64,000 bases of DNA. Origin: a virus. Location of the stretch: the IMG/VR virus record IMGVR_UViG_3300008111_000048, positions 1-64,000 of that record. One strand, 5' to 3'. The position numbers were made by a program, and so were the translations under genes. This document shows, in pieces, positions 38,227 to 45,975 of the stretch (within the stretch, counting starts at the first letter, position 1; each line of letters starts with the position of its first letter). The notes under the pieces were generated by a model, which was given only the letters and a program-made list of their open reading frames with translations, searched no databases and was not told where the DNA came from.

Positions 38227-38473
38227 AGGGATTTTCCCATATCTTATATTTATTTTCAGGTCTCCCATCAATATGATGAAATTCCATTATTTCTTGTGGA
38301 TGTATTTCTTGACAACAATGACAAGGAACAGACCTTTTTTCTATTAAAAATTTTTTATTTTCATCTGTTCTTTTTTCTTTTAAGATTTTTTGCCTTTCTT
38401 TATATTCTACAGATTGATTTTTGTACCATTCATTTTGATATTTTCTTTGATACTCGTTAGAATTTTTAGGCAT
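38186..38473 (-). pseudogene. Truncated HNH endonuclease remnant
   Basis: The 95-residue frame begins MPKNSNEYQRKYQNEWYKNQ and reaches a zinc-finger-like CHCC, followed by MEFHHIDGRPENK, which is the first half of an HNH nuclease. The usual CxxC...HH second half is missing: the frame runs into the promoter and start of the next gene and ends YRYCILLVQ. It looks like a homing endonuclease cut short by deletion or recombination. A perfect TATAAATA late promoter lies upstream. Confidence 0.7.
38247..38254 (-). promoter_or_regulatory. Late promoter AATAAATA
   Basis: AATAAATA on the minus strand, 20 nt before ATG 38226. It lies within the end of the HNH reading frame. Confidence 0.5.
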
Positions 38474-38487
38474 ATCCTTAAAATAAA

Positions 38488-38495
38488 TATTTATA
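38488..38495 (-). promoter_or_regulatory. Late promoter TATAAATA (perfect T4 match)
   Basis: TATAAATA on the minus strand, 14 nt before the HNH frame start. It lies just downstream of the tRNA-Leu gene. Confidence 0.65.
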
Positions 38496-38509
38496 TATTT
38501 TAAGATTTA

Positions 38510-38592
38510 TAGGAGCGGGGGGACTCGAACCCCCACGGTCAAAGACCAACAAATTTTAAGTTTGGTGCGGCTACCTGTTACGCCACGCTCCC
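38510..38592 (-). tRNA. tRNA-Leu (UAA)
   Basis: The minus strand folds into a class II tRNA. The acceptor stem is GGGAGCG with CGCTCCT, the anticodon loop CTTAAAA gives UAA, and the long variable arm is GGTC-TTT-GACC. The T-arm reads GGGGG-TTCGAGT-CCCCC. Length 83 nt with discriminator A. CCA is not encoded. It decodes UUA, useful in a phage richer in A+T than its host. Confidence 0.93.
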
Positions 38593-38631
38593 AATAAGAC
38601 CATTATAACTCATAGAGTTGTAGTGGTCAAG

Positions 38632-38704
38632 TGCTGGTTGCGAGGATCGAACTCGCCTCCCATCGATTATGAGTCGATTGCATTCGCCAGATTGCTAAAC
38701 CAGC
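38632..38704 (-). tRNA. tRNA with CAU anticodon (Met, or Ile after lysidine modification)
   Basis: Acceptor stem GCTGGTT with AACCAGC, anticodon stem ATCGA-CTCATAA-TCGAT, T-arm GGCGA-GTTCGATC-CTCGC. 73 nt with discriminator A; CCA not encoded. The anticodon CAU could be elongator Met or Ile2 whose C34 is changed to lysidine; sequence alone does not decide. Confidence 0.88.
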
Positions 38705-38708
38705 AAGG

Positions 38709-38796
38709 TACGAGTGCCTGGATTTGAACCAGGTCAAAGCCGCTAATCTGGCGGAAAGAGTTTATAAGACTCCTCTGACTACCAAGTCTCACTCGC
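38709..38796 (-). tRNA. Class II tRNA-like gene with UAU anticodon
   Basis: The minus strand has an acceptor stem GCGAGTG with CACTCGT, a T-arm CCTGG-TTCAAAT-CCAGG and discriminator A. The anticodon loop CTTATAA in stem GGAGT/ACTCT reads UAU, which pairs with the Ile codon AUA. However, the 23-nt variable arm (CCGC-CAGATTA-GCGG) belongs to Leu, Ser or Tyr tRNAs. The D-arm is short. It may be a Leu-type tRNA whose UAA anticodon changed to UAU, or a decayed gene. It lies 4 nt from the tRNA-CAU gene and 1 nt from the terminator. Confidence 0.7.
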
Positions 38797-38818
38797 AAAA
38801 AACCCTAAGTGTCAGGGT
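38797..38818 (-). terminator. Rho-independent terminator before the tRNA cluster
   Basis: Minus strand: ACCCT-GACACTT-AGGGT followed by TTTTTTG. It overlaps the end of the small frameshifted gene and lies just upstream of the first tRNA. Confidence 0.7.
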
Positions 38819-39058
38819 GCTTCGTTGTTTAACTCAGTGTGTATTCGTATCAGATCATCATCAGCGGGCATCATCACTGCTGCTTGCCCATCATCGTTGA
38901 TGATACCTATGCGCTCCCCATTTTCAACTCGTATTCATAAACTCCTGAACGGTCTCACACTCAACCAGACGCTCGCTGCCTTGATCGCTAAGAAGCAGAA
39001 AACTGCGAGTGCATACATCAATCACAATACCCTCTACGGTTTCTTGGGCGGTGCTCAT
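38812..39058 (-). CDS. Small cyanophage protein interrupted by a frameshift
   Basis: ATG 39058 (MSTAQETVEGIVIDVCTRSF...) reads 44 residues to TGA 38924. From the same point the +1 frame continues as VENGERIGIINDDGQAAVMM and stops at 38812, with normal protein composition and no start codon of its own. Removing one base near 38927-38931 would join the two into an ~80-residue protein. The N-terminal part resembles a conserved cyanophage protein. It is either a sequencing error, a true mutation or a programmed +1 shift. It follows a perfect sigma70 promoter. Confidence 0.6.
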
Positions 39059-39083
39059 GTGGTGTTCCGTTGATTACCCCCAT

Positions 39084-39112
39084 ATTATAAGGGATTTTGA
39101 ATCAGGTGTCAA
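39084..39112 (-). promoter_or_regulatory. Sigma70-type promoter TTGACA-N17-TATAAT
   Basis: Minus strand: TTGACA at 39107-39112 and TATAAT at 39084-39089 with a 17-nt spacer: a consensus promoter for host RNA polymerase. GGTAATC follows in the leader. It would read through the small gene toward the tRNAs. Confidence 0.88.
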
Positions 39113-39115
39113 GTC

Positions 39116-40096
39116 CTATGGGGACAGACTGGTGATAGCGGAAATGACGCTTGCTTTGGCAGTTGCCTGACCAGATATTTTTCTCTGATGATTAGTAATA
39201 CCCCAAGCTTGCAAATCTTTATTTGATTTTTCTTCTTTAACAATATTTAAATTAGATCGTAAAGTATCTCTTTGAGATCGTAAAGTTGTAATCTCACTTT
39301 GCAATGCAGTAATTGAACTTGCAATAGCAACACATCTTGAAGCAGTAACACTTGTATTTGATGCATAGGGGGCAACTCCTGCACCAAAATAATAACGATA
39401 TGGAATAGCAGCTGAAATAGTTCTAGGATTATGATCTGATTGTGTTGCCGAAATATCTAATCTTGCGATTCCAACAGATGTTCCACCATTATCATCTTTT
39501 GTATTAGCTCGTCCATATCCAGAATATGCAGACGTTAATTCTTGACTTACATCTGGATTGAATGGATTTACAGCATCATAATTTGGAGAAAGTCCTTCAA
39601 TATTTGTGTAAATTGACAATAAATCTCGATCTTGCTTAAAGGTCGTTTGAGATGAATAATCTTGATTGAAATTAGGAGTTGAAAGAGTTGTTCCACCAGA
39701 CGTTGTTACGCTGGCAGCAATACCTGGCCAACAATTTCCATTGGTTGCTTCTAGAGATAAAGTAACAATCTGTTGTTTAATAAAATTGATTCTAGCATTA
39801 AATGATAAGATCTTATCATCTACTGTTTTACAAAATTGACGGAATGTTTCTGGTTTTGATTTTGCCTCAGAAAAAGCATCCTGTTCTGGATCAGTGCGAG
39901 AAATTGGTGGTGGTGCCTCATTTTGTTGAACAACCCATTCTCCACTAGCAGACTCTTGAGTTGCAGTCGTAGCAGTAATTGTTGATGGTATTTCTACACT
40001 TGCATTATTTTTTTCTTGCTCACTCTTAGACTGAGAATATTGTGATTGTTCTTTTGTTAAGATATCAATAGTACTTTGTGCTGCACCGTCTGGCAT
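39116..40096 (-). CDS. Structural protein of unknown position
   Basis: The 326-residue protein has a Ser/Thr/Gln-rich N-terminus (MPDGAAQSTIDILTKEQSQY). The rest has predicted helices at both ends (AINFIKQQIVTLSLEA; SSITALQSEITTLRSQRDTL) around a central low-complexity beta region. Located at the end of the baseplate operon after the S74 protein, so probably a virion or baseplate-fibre protein. An ACTAAATA word 28 nt upstream may be a late promoter. Confidence 0.65.
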   Translation of the reverse strand: MPDGAAQSTIDILTKEQSQYSQSKSEQEKNNASVEIPSTITATTATQESASGEWVVQQNEAPPPISRTDPEQDAFSEAKSKPETFRQFCKTVDDKILSFNARINFIKQQIVTLSLEATNGNCWPGIAASVTTSGGTTLSTPNFNQDYSSQTTFKQDRDLLSIYTNIEGLSPNYDAVNPFNPDVSQELTSAYSGYGRANTKDDNGGTSVGIARLDISATQSDHNPRTISAAIPYRYYFGAGVAPYASNTSVTASRCVAIASSITALQSEITTLRSQRDTLRSNLNIVKEEKSNKDLQAWGITNHQRKISGQATAKASVISAITSLSP

Positions 40097-40123
40097 TTTT
40101 TACACCTACAAAATCAATTATTG

Positions 40124-41023
40124 TTATTTAGTTTGCTCTAGATCAGCGATTCTTTGTTTTAAATCTTCAATCTGTTGCTGTTGTTCTTTCATACCTTCAA
40201 TCAGAAGTGCCACGAGATTTTCATACTTGACACCCTTAACGGACATTTTTTGAGTTTTTGCTGCTAGATCAGGATCATCAAATACTGGAGCATTCGGTAT
40301 AATTTCAAATTGTCGTACAACTTCTGGCACAACTTTTTCTACCTCTTGTGCGATAACACCTATTTCACCATTTGGATTTTCTTGTGCTTTTTCAGGCCAA
40401 ATATCTTCCTTCCAATTAAAAGAAACTCCTTGTAACTGAAGGATCTTATCCAGAGCATTTTCTAGTGGTTCAATATCTTTTTTTAGATTAAAATCAGAAG
40501 ATGGGCAAGGAGCACAAATAGGAGCACCATTATAAGTCCAAGTTCCAGTTAATGCTCCTGTTGCAGTATTAATAGTAATTCCAGATGCACCTCCACCAAT
40601 TTCAACCAATCCACCATTAAGGTCTATTCTTGATGCATTTACTGTATAGTTTGGAGTACAAGTATTATCTTCAGGAACTGCCTTTCCTCTAAATGAATTC
40701 AATCCCTGCATAACAGCAGAAAGAGAAATATCAGATGCTCCAATAACAGTATGACTTCCAATAGTTATGTTAGATCCAACAGTACAATGAGTTCCTGTAA
40801 ATAACCCCAATCCAAGGAAATTAGTCGTTAGAGGTTTATCTAAACAAGGACCTGCAGCAAGAGCTGCTGTTCCATATAATGCAGTCGATCCACTTCCAAA
40901 ATATCCAGCGTAAATTGAAGCTGTGCCAGGTACTAAACTGCGAAGAAATTTTGGAAGAACTACAGCAGTGTCAAATAATGGATGAATGACACTAAAACTA
41001 AAAACATCTAAATCGTCGAACAT
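40124..41023 (-). CDS. Short fibre/spike protein with S74 intramolecular chaperone
   Basis: The 299-residue protein ends in a full S74 domain: SSDFNLKKDIEPLENALDKI, VSFNWKED, IGVIAQEVEKVVPEVV and a coiled coil (EQQQQIEDLKQRIADL). The first ~160 residues are beta-rich (GSNITIGSHTVIGASDI; GGGASGITINTATGALTG). It should trimerise and auto-cleave before SDF. It follows the spike-like gene at 41029, so it may be a baseplate-associated fibre or spike tip. Confidence 0.82.
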   Translation of the reverse strand: MFDDLDVFSFSVIHPLFDTAVVLPKFLRSLVPGTASIYAGYFGSGSTALYGTAALAAGPCLDKPLTTNFLGLGLFTGTHCTVGSNITIGSHTVIGASDISLSAVMQGLNSFRGKAVPEDNTCTPNYTVNASRIDLNGGLVEIGGGASGITINTATGALTGTWTYNGAPICAPCPSSDFNLKKDIEPLENALDKILQLQGVSFNWKEDIWPEKAQENPNGEIGVIAQEVEKVVPEVVRQFEIIPNAPVFDDPDLAAKTQKMSVKGVKYENLVALLIEGMKEQQQQIEDLKQRIADLEQTK

Positions 41024-41028
41024 AATTG

Positions 41029-41622
41029 TTACTTACAACTTTCGGTTACACCAGCGATAACATCGGCAAAAGGAATGCCCAGACTTTTCAATAAGGTAGA
41101 TAACGGAGATCCACCTTTTTGAACTTCACCAACGATATTAATAAAATGATCCGTTACAATATTAACCTCAGCGGTTCCCTTAATACAAACTTTAGTCCCG
41201 GTTAAAGTTAATTGTTCTCCACTATGAACAACAACTGCTCCATTTGAAGATAACATGAAGCACCCATTAGTTTTCTTTTCACCTTGAGTTTCAATGTACA
41301 TATTCTTACAAAGAAACTTGATATTTCCACCTTGAGCATTAAAAACAAGATCACCAGTTTTAGCATTCAAAGAAAATGCAATATCTTCTTTGGATGGTTT
41401 ATCTCTATTTTTCTGTAAGTTGTGTCCACAAGTGATATGATATGGACCTTGAACGTGCTCCATTTTGGAGCCATCAGTCTTATATTTAAAAGTTGAGTTT
41501 GATGCAACAGCCAGACGAAATTGCGTTCCATCATCAGCTTCTTTTGGTCCACCTGGTCCAAAAAACATAATCCCATGGGGATTATCAGTAACAATATATT
41601 CTGGAGGTCTATTAGTTGCCAT
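41029..41622 (-). CDS. Baseplate spike-like beta-helical protein (gp5 C-terminal-like)
   Basis: In this 197-residue protein the middle holds the repeat pattern typical of gp5/VgrG needle proteins: SLNAKTGDLVFNAQGGNIKF, then ETQGEKKTNG and SGEQLTLTGTKVCIKGTAEV. An NPHGIMFFGPGG segment near the start is common in phage spike proteins. It follows the large virion protein by one base and lies near the gp27-like and gp5-OB-like genes, so it may form the lower spike. Confidence 0.7.
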   Translation of the reverse strand: MATNRPPEYIVTDNPHGIMFFGPGGPKEADDGTQFRLAVASNSTFKYKTDGSKMEHVQGPYHITCGHNLQKNRDKPSKEDIAFSLNAKTGDLVFNAQGGNIKFLCKNMYIETQGEKKTNGCFMLSSNGAVVVHSGEQLTLTGTKVCIKGTAEVNIVTDHFINIVGEVQKGGSPLSTLLKSLGIPFADVIAGVTESCK

Positions 41623-44009
41623 TACTTAAGAACACACTGAGTAACTTTGATCAATTGTGCCGCATTGAAATCTGGTCTATTATTGTTTGCAGCAAGGTAA
41701 TCATTCTTTTCTGTAAATGCAATAATAGGTCTTACTTCTAAACCAGCGCCTGTTTTACTATTTATTGTGATTGTAGGTGTCTCGGTGATACCACAACCTG
41801 CAGTTTCAACAACCATTGCCACAATTTGCCCCACATCTGTCATTTGCACCTTTACCTGCAAACCAGGTATATCTGGTGTTATTGATATACTATCATTCAC
41901 AGTATATCCAATTCCTGTGCTCAATATTTCAATTTCTTCAAGACATCCAACATATTCCCTAACATCATTTTCAACTACTTCTTCTTCCACTCTTTCTTGA
42001 AATTCATCCAATCCCGTAGGTGAATTAACATATCCCCTTCCAGTATTAACCATAATAACTTTAATGACTTCACCAACATTATTTGTAATTGTATAAGCAG
42101 AGGCAAAATTTCCCTGCCCACAATTATCATTGAAAGTCACAAATGGTGGAGAAGTATACCCCTGACCACCATATCTTAAGTTAACTCCCAATACTTCCCC
42201 TATATTGTTAACAATTGCATCTCCAACTGCTCCAGATCCACCGCCACCAAAAAACTCAACCTGTGGAGGTCCACATCTCCATGCTCCAGTGTTACATCTT
42301 AATTGACTTTCATATCTTCCAGGTATACTTTGATTTAGATTTGTAAAATCTTTACCAAAAACTGTAGCTCCAGTAAGAATATTATTTTTATCTAAGAATC
42401 CACCAACTTTATCTAGTACCCATTTTTCAGCTTCTGCAGCATCGGGTATCGGTATCATCTTATCGAATGCCTCTTTCATTGAATTTGTAGATCCACTACC
42501 AATTTTGAAAGATTTAATTTCTGGACAATCTGGTTTAGCGCATAAAAATGCCTCAAATCCAAGAATATAATCAACTGCCTGGAATACAGACCCTGCAATT
42601 TTTGCAACTCCACCTAATACATCATTGATTTTATTTAAAATAGGTTTCAGTTGTTTATCAATCGATGCTGATAGATTATTTAATAGTGCATTTGTGAATT
42701 GTTCAACAGCACAGAACGCTGCATTGATAACGTTGCCAATAAGAGAGAATAGAAAATCAGTAACCAACTTAGTCAATCCATCAATAATTTTATCGAAAGC
42801 ACAAAGAATTGAATCAATGATAACTTTGATAACTGTATTTTTCAATGCCTTTGTCAAAGAAGTCATTATTTTATTGATTATTTTTTCGATTAATTTACGT
42901 ATCAAATTCAGAATAAAATTCCTCATTCTTTGAATCAATAGTTTCAAGACAGCACTAATGATTACAGCGGTATTGCCAATGATAGCAGTTATATTTCGAA
43001 TCTTATTGATTGTTCCTTTGACATAAACATTATAAAACTTTTTAGATTCTTTCAAGAAATTAAAGAATTTCAACAGAGCATTATTAATTCCTGCAAGCGT
43101 GCTTTTCCCACATGGATCTGCCATAGTATTAATCTCTTCTTCTATCTCCTCCTCCATTGCTCTCAATTGACTATAATTAAATCCATCCTTACATTTTTTA
43201 TCGGGTGCGGACCAACCATTGTTTGCATCATTAACTGGGCGACATTCAGCAACTCTCTTCTTAATCTCATCAAGAATTGCCTGTTTGCGTTGACGTAGAC
43301 TGAGATAGTTATCTATTTGTGGTCCAAATTTATTTCGTAGTTCTTGTGTAACTCCTGTTCCACCATTATCTGTTAATCTATCATATAAAGTTTCTTTCCC
43401 AGCATCACCAGGAAGTGTGGGATCAATTAAAGTATTCTGAAGAGTGACAACAGAATCTTGTAAGAATCCATCAACTAAGGTTTTATCTTGTAATAATTCT
43501 GTTGTACTACGATCTTTGAATAAATTAATATCAGCATCAATTGCAAGAGGTTCAGTAAAAGGAATTACCGGAAGTGATTGTACTTCTGTAGTTGGAACTA
43601 CAACTTTTTGAAGTTCTGGTCCATTTCCTTTTGCGGCTTGCTCGGACAATGCTGCTTTTGTATCAGGATTACTCGTTTTCGATGCTGCCTGAGTTCCATC
43701 AGAATATGTGATTGTTACATCAAGACCATTACCATCAACACTAAACTTGGTATTACTTATTGGATCAAAGTACTTTGCGTTTGGTGGGACAACATATGTA
43801 CTTGTTGTTGGATTCTTTGCTGGTGTTTGTGTCGTTGTTGTTTTATATGTTGATTCGTCTTTGGATATATTGTTTTTTAAATCATAAAGAAGCGCAGAAT
43901 CAGTGACATTGATTAAAGTTCCATTTGATTGGACTTCTTTCCATACACCATTTATACGCTTATAAGTGATGCCCTGTATTTTTCTAGTAACATTAGCTGG
44001 TGTAACCAT
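41622..44009 (-). CDS. Large virion protein of the baseplate hub region
   Basis: I use ATG 44009 (MVTPANVTRKIQGITYKRIN), preceded by GAGAGG; a TTG at 44015 would add two residues. Residues about 320-500 are helical with repeated amphipathic segments (IRKLIEKIINKIMTSLTKAL), like a membrane-interacting or tape-measure-type segment. The C-terminal 250 residues carry repeats of the form LRYGGQGYTSPPFVTF / VNTGRGYVNSP / LSTGIGYTVNDS, a beta-repeat often seen in phage structural proteins. Function within the hub is unknown. A late promoter lies at 44034. Confidence 0.75.
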   Translation of the reverse strand: MVTPANVTRKIQGITYKRINGVWKEVQSNGTLINVTDSALLYDLKNNISKDESTYKTTTTQTPAKNPTTSTYVVPPNAKYFDPISNTKFSVDGNGLDVTITYSDGTQAASKTSNPDTKAALSEQAAKGNGPELQKVVVPTTEVQSLPVIPFTEPLAIDADINLFKDRSTTELLQDKTLVDGFLQDSVVTLQNTLIDPTLPGDAGKETLYDRLTDNGGTGVTQELRNKFGPQIDNYLSLRQRKQAILDEIKKRVAECRPVNDANNGWSAPDKKCKDGFNYSQLRAMEEEIEEEINTMADPCGKSTLAGINNALLKFFNFLKESKKFYNVYVKGTINKIRNITAIIGNTAVIISAVLKLLIQRMRNFILNLIRKLIEKIINKIMTSLTKALKNTVIKVIIDSILCAFDKIIDGLTKLVTDFLFSLIGNVINAAFCAVEQFTNALLNNLSASIDKQLKPILNKINDVLGGVAKIAGSVFQAVDYILGFEAFLCAKPDCPEIKSFKIGSGSTNSMKEAFDKMIPIPDAAEAEKWVLDKVGGFLDKNNILTGATVFGKDFTNLNQSIPGRYESQLRCNTGAWRCGPPQVEFFGGGGSGAVGDAIVNNIGEVLGVNLRYGGQGYTSPPFVTFNDNCGQGNFASAYTITNNVGEVIKVIMVNTGRGYVNSPTGLDEFQERVEEEVVENDVREYVGCLEEIEILSTGIGYTVNDSISITPDIPGLQVKVQMTDVGQIVAMVVETAGCGITETPTITINSKTGAGLEVRPIIAFTEKNDYLAANNNRPDFNAAQLIKVTQCVLK

Positions 44010-44033
44010 TATCAATCAACCTCTCGTATTTGA

Positions 44034-44041
44034 TATTTATT
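44034..44041 (-). promoter_or_regulatory. Late promoter AATAAATA
   Basis: TAATAAATA on the minus strand, 24 nt before ATG 44009 and overlapping the stop codon of the upstream gene. Confidence 0.6.
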
Positions 44042-44723
44042 AGACAGTTCGATCATTGATACCTATTATTCCTGCTCGAATCGCATCAGATTCTGCATCC
44101 GATATTGTTTGAGATGTAATATATGGTAGCTTGCTGCTTCTAATATCATTTAGTTCTTTTAATGTAATTGAAGTATCTCCAGGACCCGTATATGTACCGC
44201 CAGGAAGAACTGTTGGAACTGCTGGTTCGACTTGCGAATTTTTAGCTTTATTAAAATCTTCTTGTGATGGAATTGCGGGTTCAGTTGGTTTTGCACCACC
44301 TAAAATTTTATGAGAAGGTGGATTGAATCCAAAATTGTAAGATACTACATTTTTAAATTCTGTGGATCCTTTTTGTTTTACCTCATCTAAATCAATAATT
44401 TCACCAGATTCTGATCTGGTTAAAATCGCAGTGATTACTGGAACCTGATTATAGGCATCTAAAAAGTATCCTCTAACCCATTCACCGCCCGCTAATCCAG
44501 TTGTTGAACGATTGAAACTTCCTTGTGTTGTTGGTCTTTCAACCATTGCCCAAGGTAATTTGCTATCTGGTAATTTAGATCCAGATTTATCATGAATACC
44601 AACGATTCTTACTCTAACACGATCAAATCCATCTGGATTGTATCGATCCTCAAGTTGATTGACGGCAACTTGACCAATCCACCATTGAAAATTATCCTTC
44701 CCAGTAAAACCTGTATTTGACAT
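44040..44723 (-). CDS. Baseplate protein with gp5-like OB domain
   Basis: The N-terminal ~110 residues of this 227-residue protein look like the oligomer-binding (OB) domain of gp5/VgrG: FQWWIGQVAVNQLEDRYNPD, DRVRVRIVGIHD, LPWAMVERPT and GEWVRGYFLDAYNQVPVITA. There is no lysozyme domain. The C-terminal half is Pro/Gly/Ser-rich. In T4, gp5 sits in the centre of the gp27 hub; the upstream gene here is gp27-like, which agrees. Confidence 0.75.
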   Translation of the reverse strand: MSNTGFTGKDNFQWWIGQVAVNQLEDRYNPDGFDRVRVRIVGIHDKSGSKLPDSKLPWAMVERPTTQGSFNRSTTGLAGGEWVRGYFLDAYNQVPVITAILTRSESGEIIDLDEVKQKGSTEFKNVVSYNFGFNPPSHKILGGAKPTEPAIPSQEDFNKAKNSQVEPAVPTVLPGGTYTGPGDTSITLKELNDIRSSKLPYITSQTISDAESDAIRAGIIGINDRTV

Positions 44724-44730
44724 GTTTCTA

Positions 44731-45969
44731 TTAACCTGGTGTGTCCTTAACTAAGGTTAAAGAAGTATACGATCTAGTCGTATCAAAATGATGGCAGATA
44801 TTCAATATCAAATATTTACCACTTTCAATTTCATCATATTCAGTATCACCTTTAACATTAATATTAATCAATCCACCAACAAGTAAATTTGGATTGCAAG
44901 GAATCACAACATTCAACATCTTACTGAAAAGTATGTTGTACCTGGAGGTAGAATATGCCTGCCATTCCATTGCATTATTATTTACCTTAGTTGATTTAGA
45001 TTCTAACATTCCAACATCTAAAATATGAAAATGAGTTCTTGTAAAATCAGTATCTTCAGAAACAAAACTAGATGCAGTTTTTACAGATTTCCCTAAGGTG
45101 TTTGGTTTCTTAATTGGTTTGTCACCAAGAGTCATTTCCCCCTTATCAGTAATTTTAAAAATTAATTCAGTATATTCTAACAAACGAGGATCAAAGAAAA
45201 TATTTCTAGTACAATAAACACCACTCTTCAAAGCATTCAATGTTGATTGATTTCTGATTGTTCTAAATGATAAGATTCTATAATCATGATTCTCATCATT
45301 TTTTAAAATGGCATTATATTCATAAGATATTGGATATGGATCTTGTTCTATCATTTTACTGATTGATCTGAAATGAATCCCCAACTGATTTTCAAAGAAG
45401 AAATAACCTGGGAGACCATCACTACCATAAGGAATAGATTTTTGACATAATTCTATAATGATTTTGAATGCATCTTTACTTGATCCAAGAAAATTATAAG
45501 TGTTTAGTGTTTGGTCAATAAAAAGTTTGTTTGGTAAAATACCAAGTTCTTTGGTCAAAATTTTTCTTACAGAATCTGATATCTTTCCTGTGTATTTTTC
45601 TGTTAAGGTTGTCTTTAAATTTTCTTCTGCGGTCTCAGACATCAAAGACATTGCAACCAGTTCACGATTTGGTTCCTTTTCAGCAACAGGAGCACCAATA
45701 ATTCGTAGAGGCTTATTATTAAAATCTAGAGTTCCCAGTTTAGATTTAATTGAAAATGATACTTTCTCATTACCTTGTATTGGTAACTTAGACATCAATC
45801 GATTTGTATCAACTAGTGCAATATTAGCAGTGACGATTGGTGAAAAAAGACTCTCATAATAATCAAAAGAAACGGTGGATGTTCTTTGATCTATACCAGA
45901 AATTGGATAAGACGTTTGATTTTTTATAATTGATATATTTTCGTAAATTGATGGACTTACTGCTGACAT
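44731..45969 (-). CDS. Baseplate hub protein (gp27-like)
   Basis: The 412-residue protein is close to T4 gp27 in length (391) and lies directly upstream of the gp5-like gene. It is beta-rich at the N-terminus (ISGIDQRTSTVSFDYYESLF; TANIALVDTN) and has GSSKDAFKIIIELCQKSIPY in the middle, a pattern of gpD/gp27-type hub domains. It ends LNICHHFDTTRSYTSLTLVK, as in hub proteins. gp27 trimers connect the tail tube to the spike. Confidence 0.72.
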   Translation of the reverse strand: MSAVSPSIYENISIIKNQTSYPISGIDQRTSTVSFDYYESLFSPIVTANIALVDTNRLMSKLPIQGNEKVSFSIKSKLGTLDFNNKPLRIIGAPVAEKEPNRELVAMSLMSETAEENLKTTLTEKYTGKISDSVRKILTKELGILPNKLFIDQTLNTYNFLGSSKDAFKIIIELCQKSIPYGSDGLPGYFFFENQLGIHFRSISKMIEQDPYPISYEYNAILKNDENHDYRILSFRTIRNQSTLNALKSGVYCTRNIFFDPRLLEYTELIFKITDKGEMTLGDKPIKKPNTLGKSVKTASSFVSEDTDFTRTHFHILDVGMLESKSTKVNNNAMEWQAYSTSRYNILFSKMLNVVIPCNPNLLVGGLININVKGDTEYDEIESGKYLILNICHHFDTTRSYTSLTLVKDTPG

Positions 45970-45975
45970 TTTTAA

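Noticed and set aside
38247-38254. Counting every AATAAATA word as a late promoter
   Set aside because: The genome is AT-rich; I kept only words 14-31 nt before a start and gave low confidence where the downstream gene need not be late.
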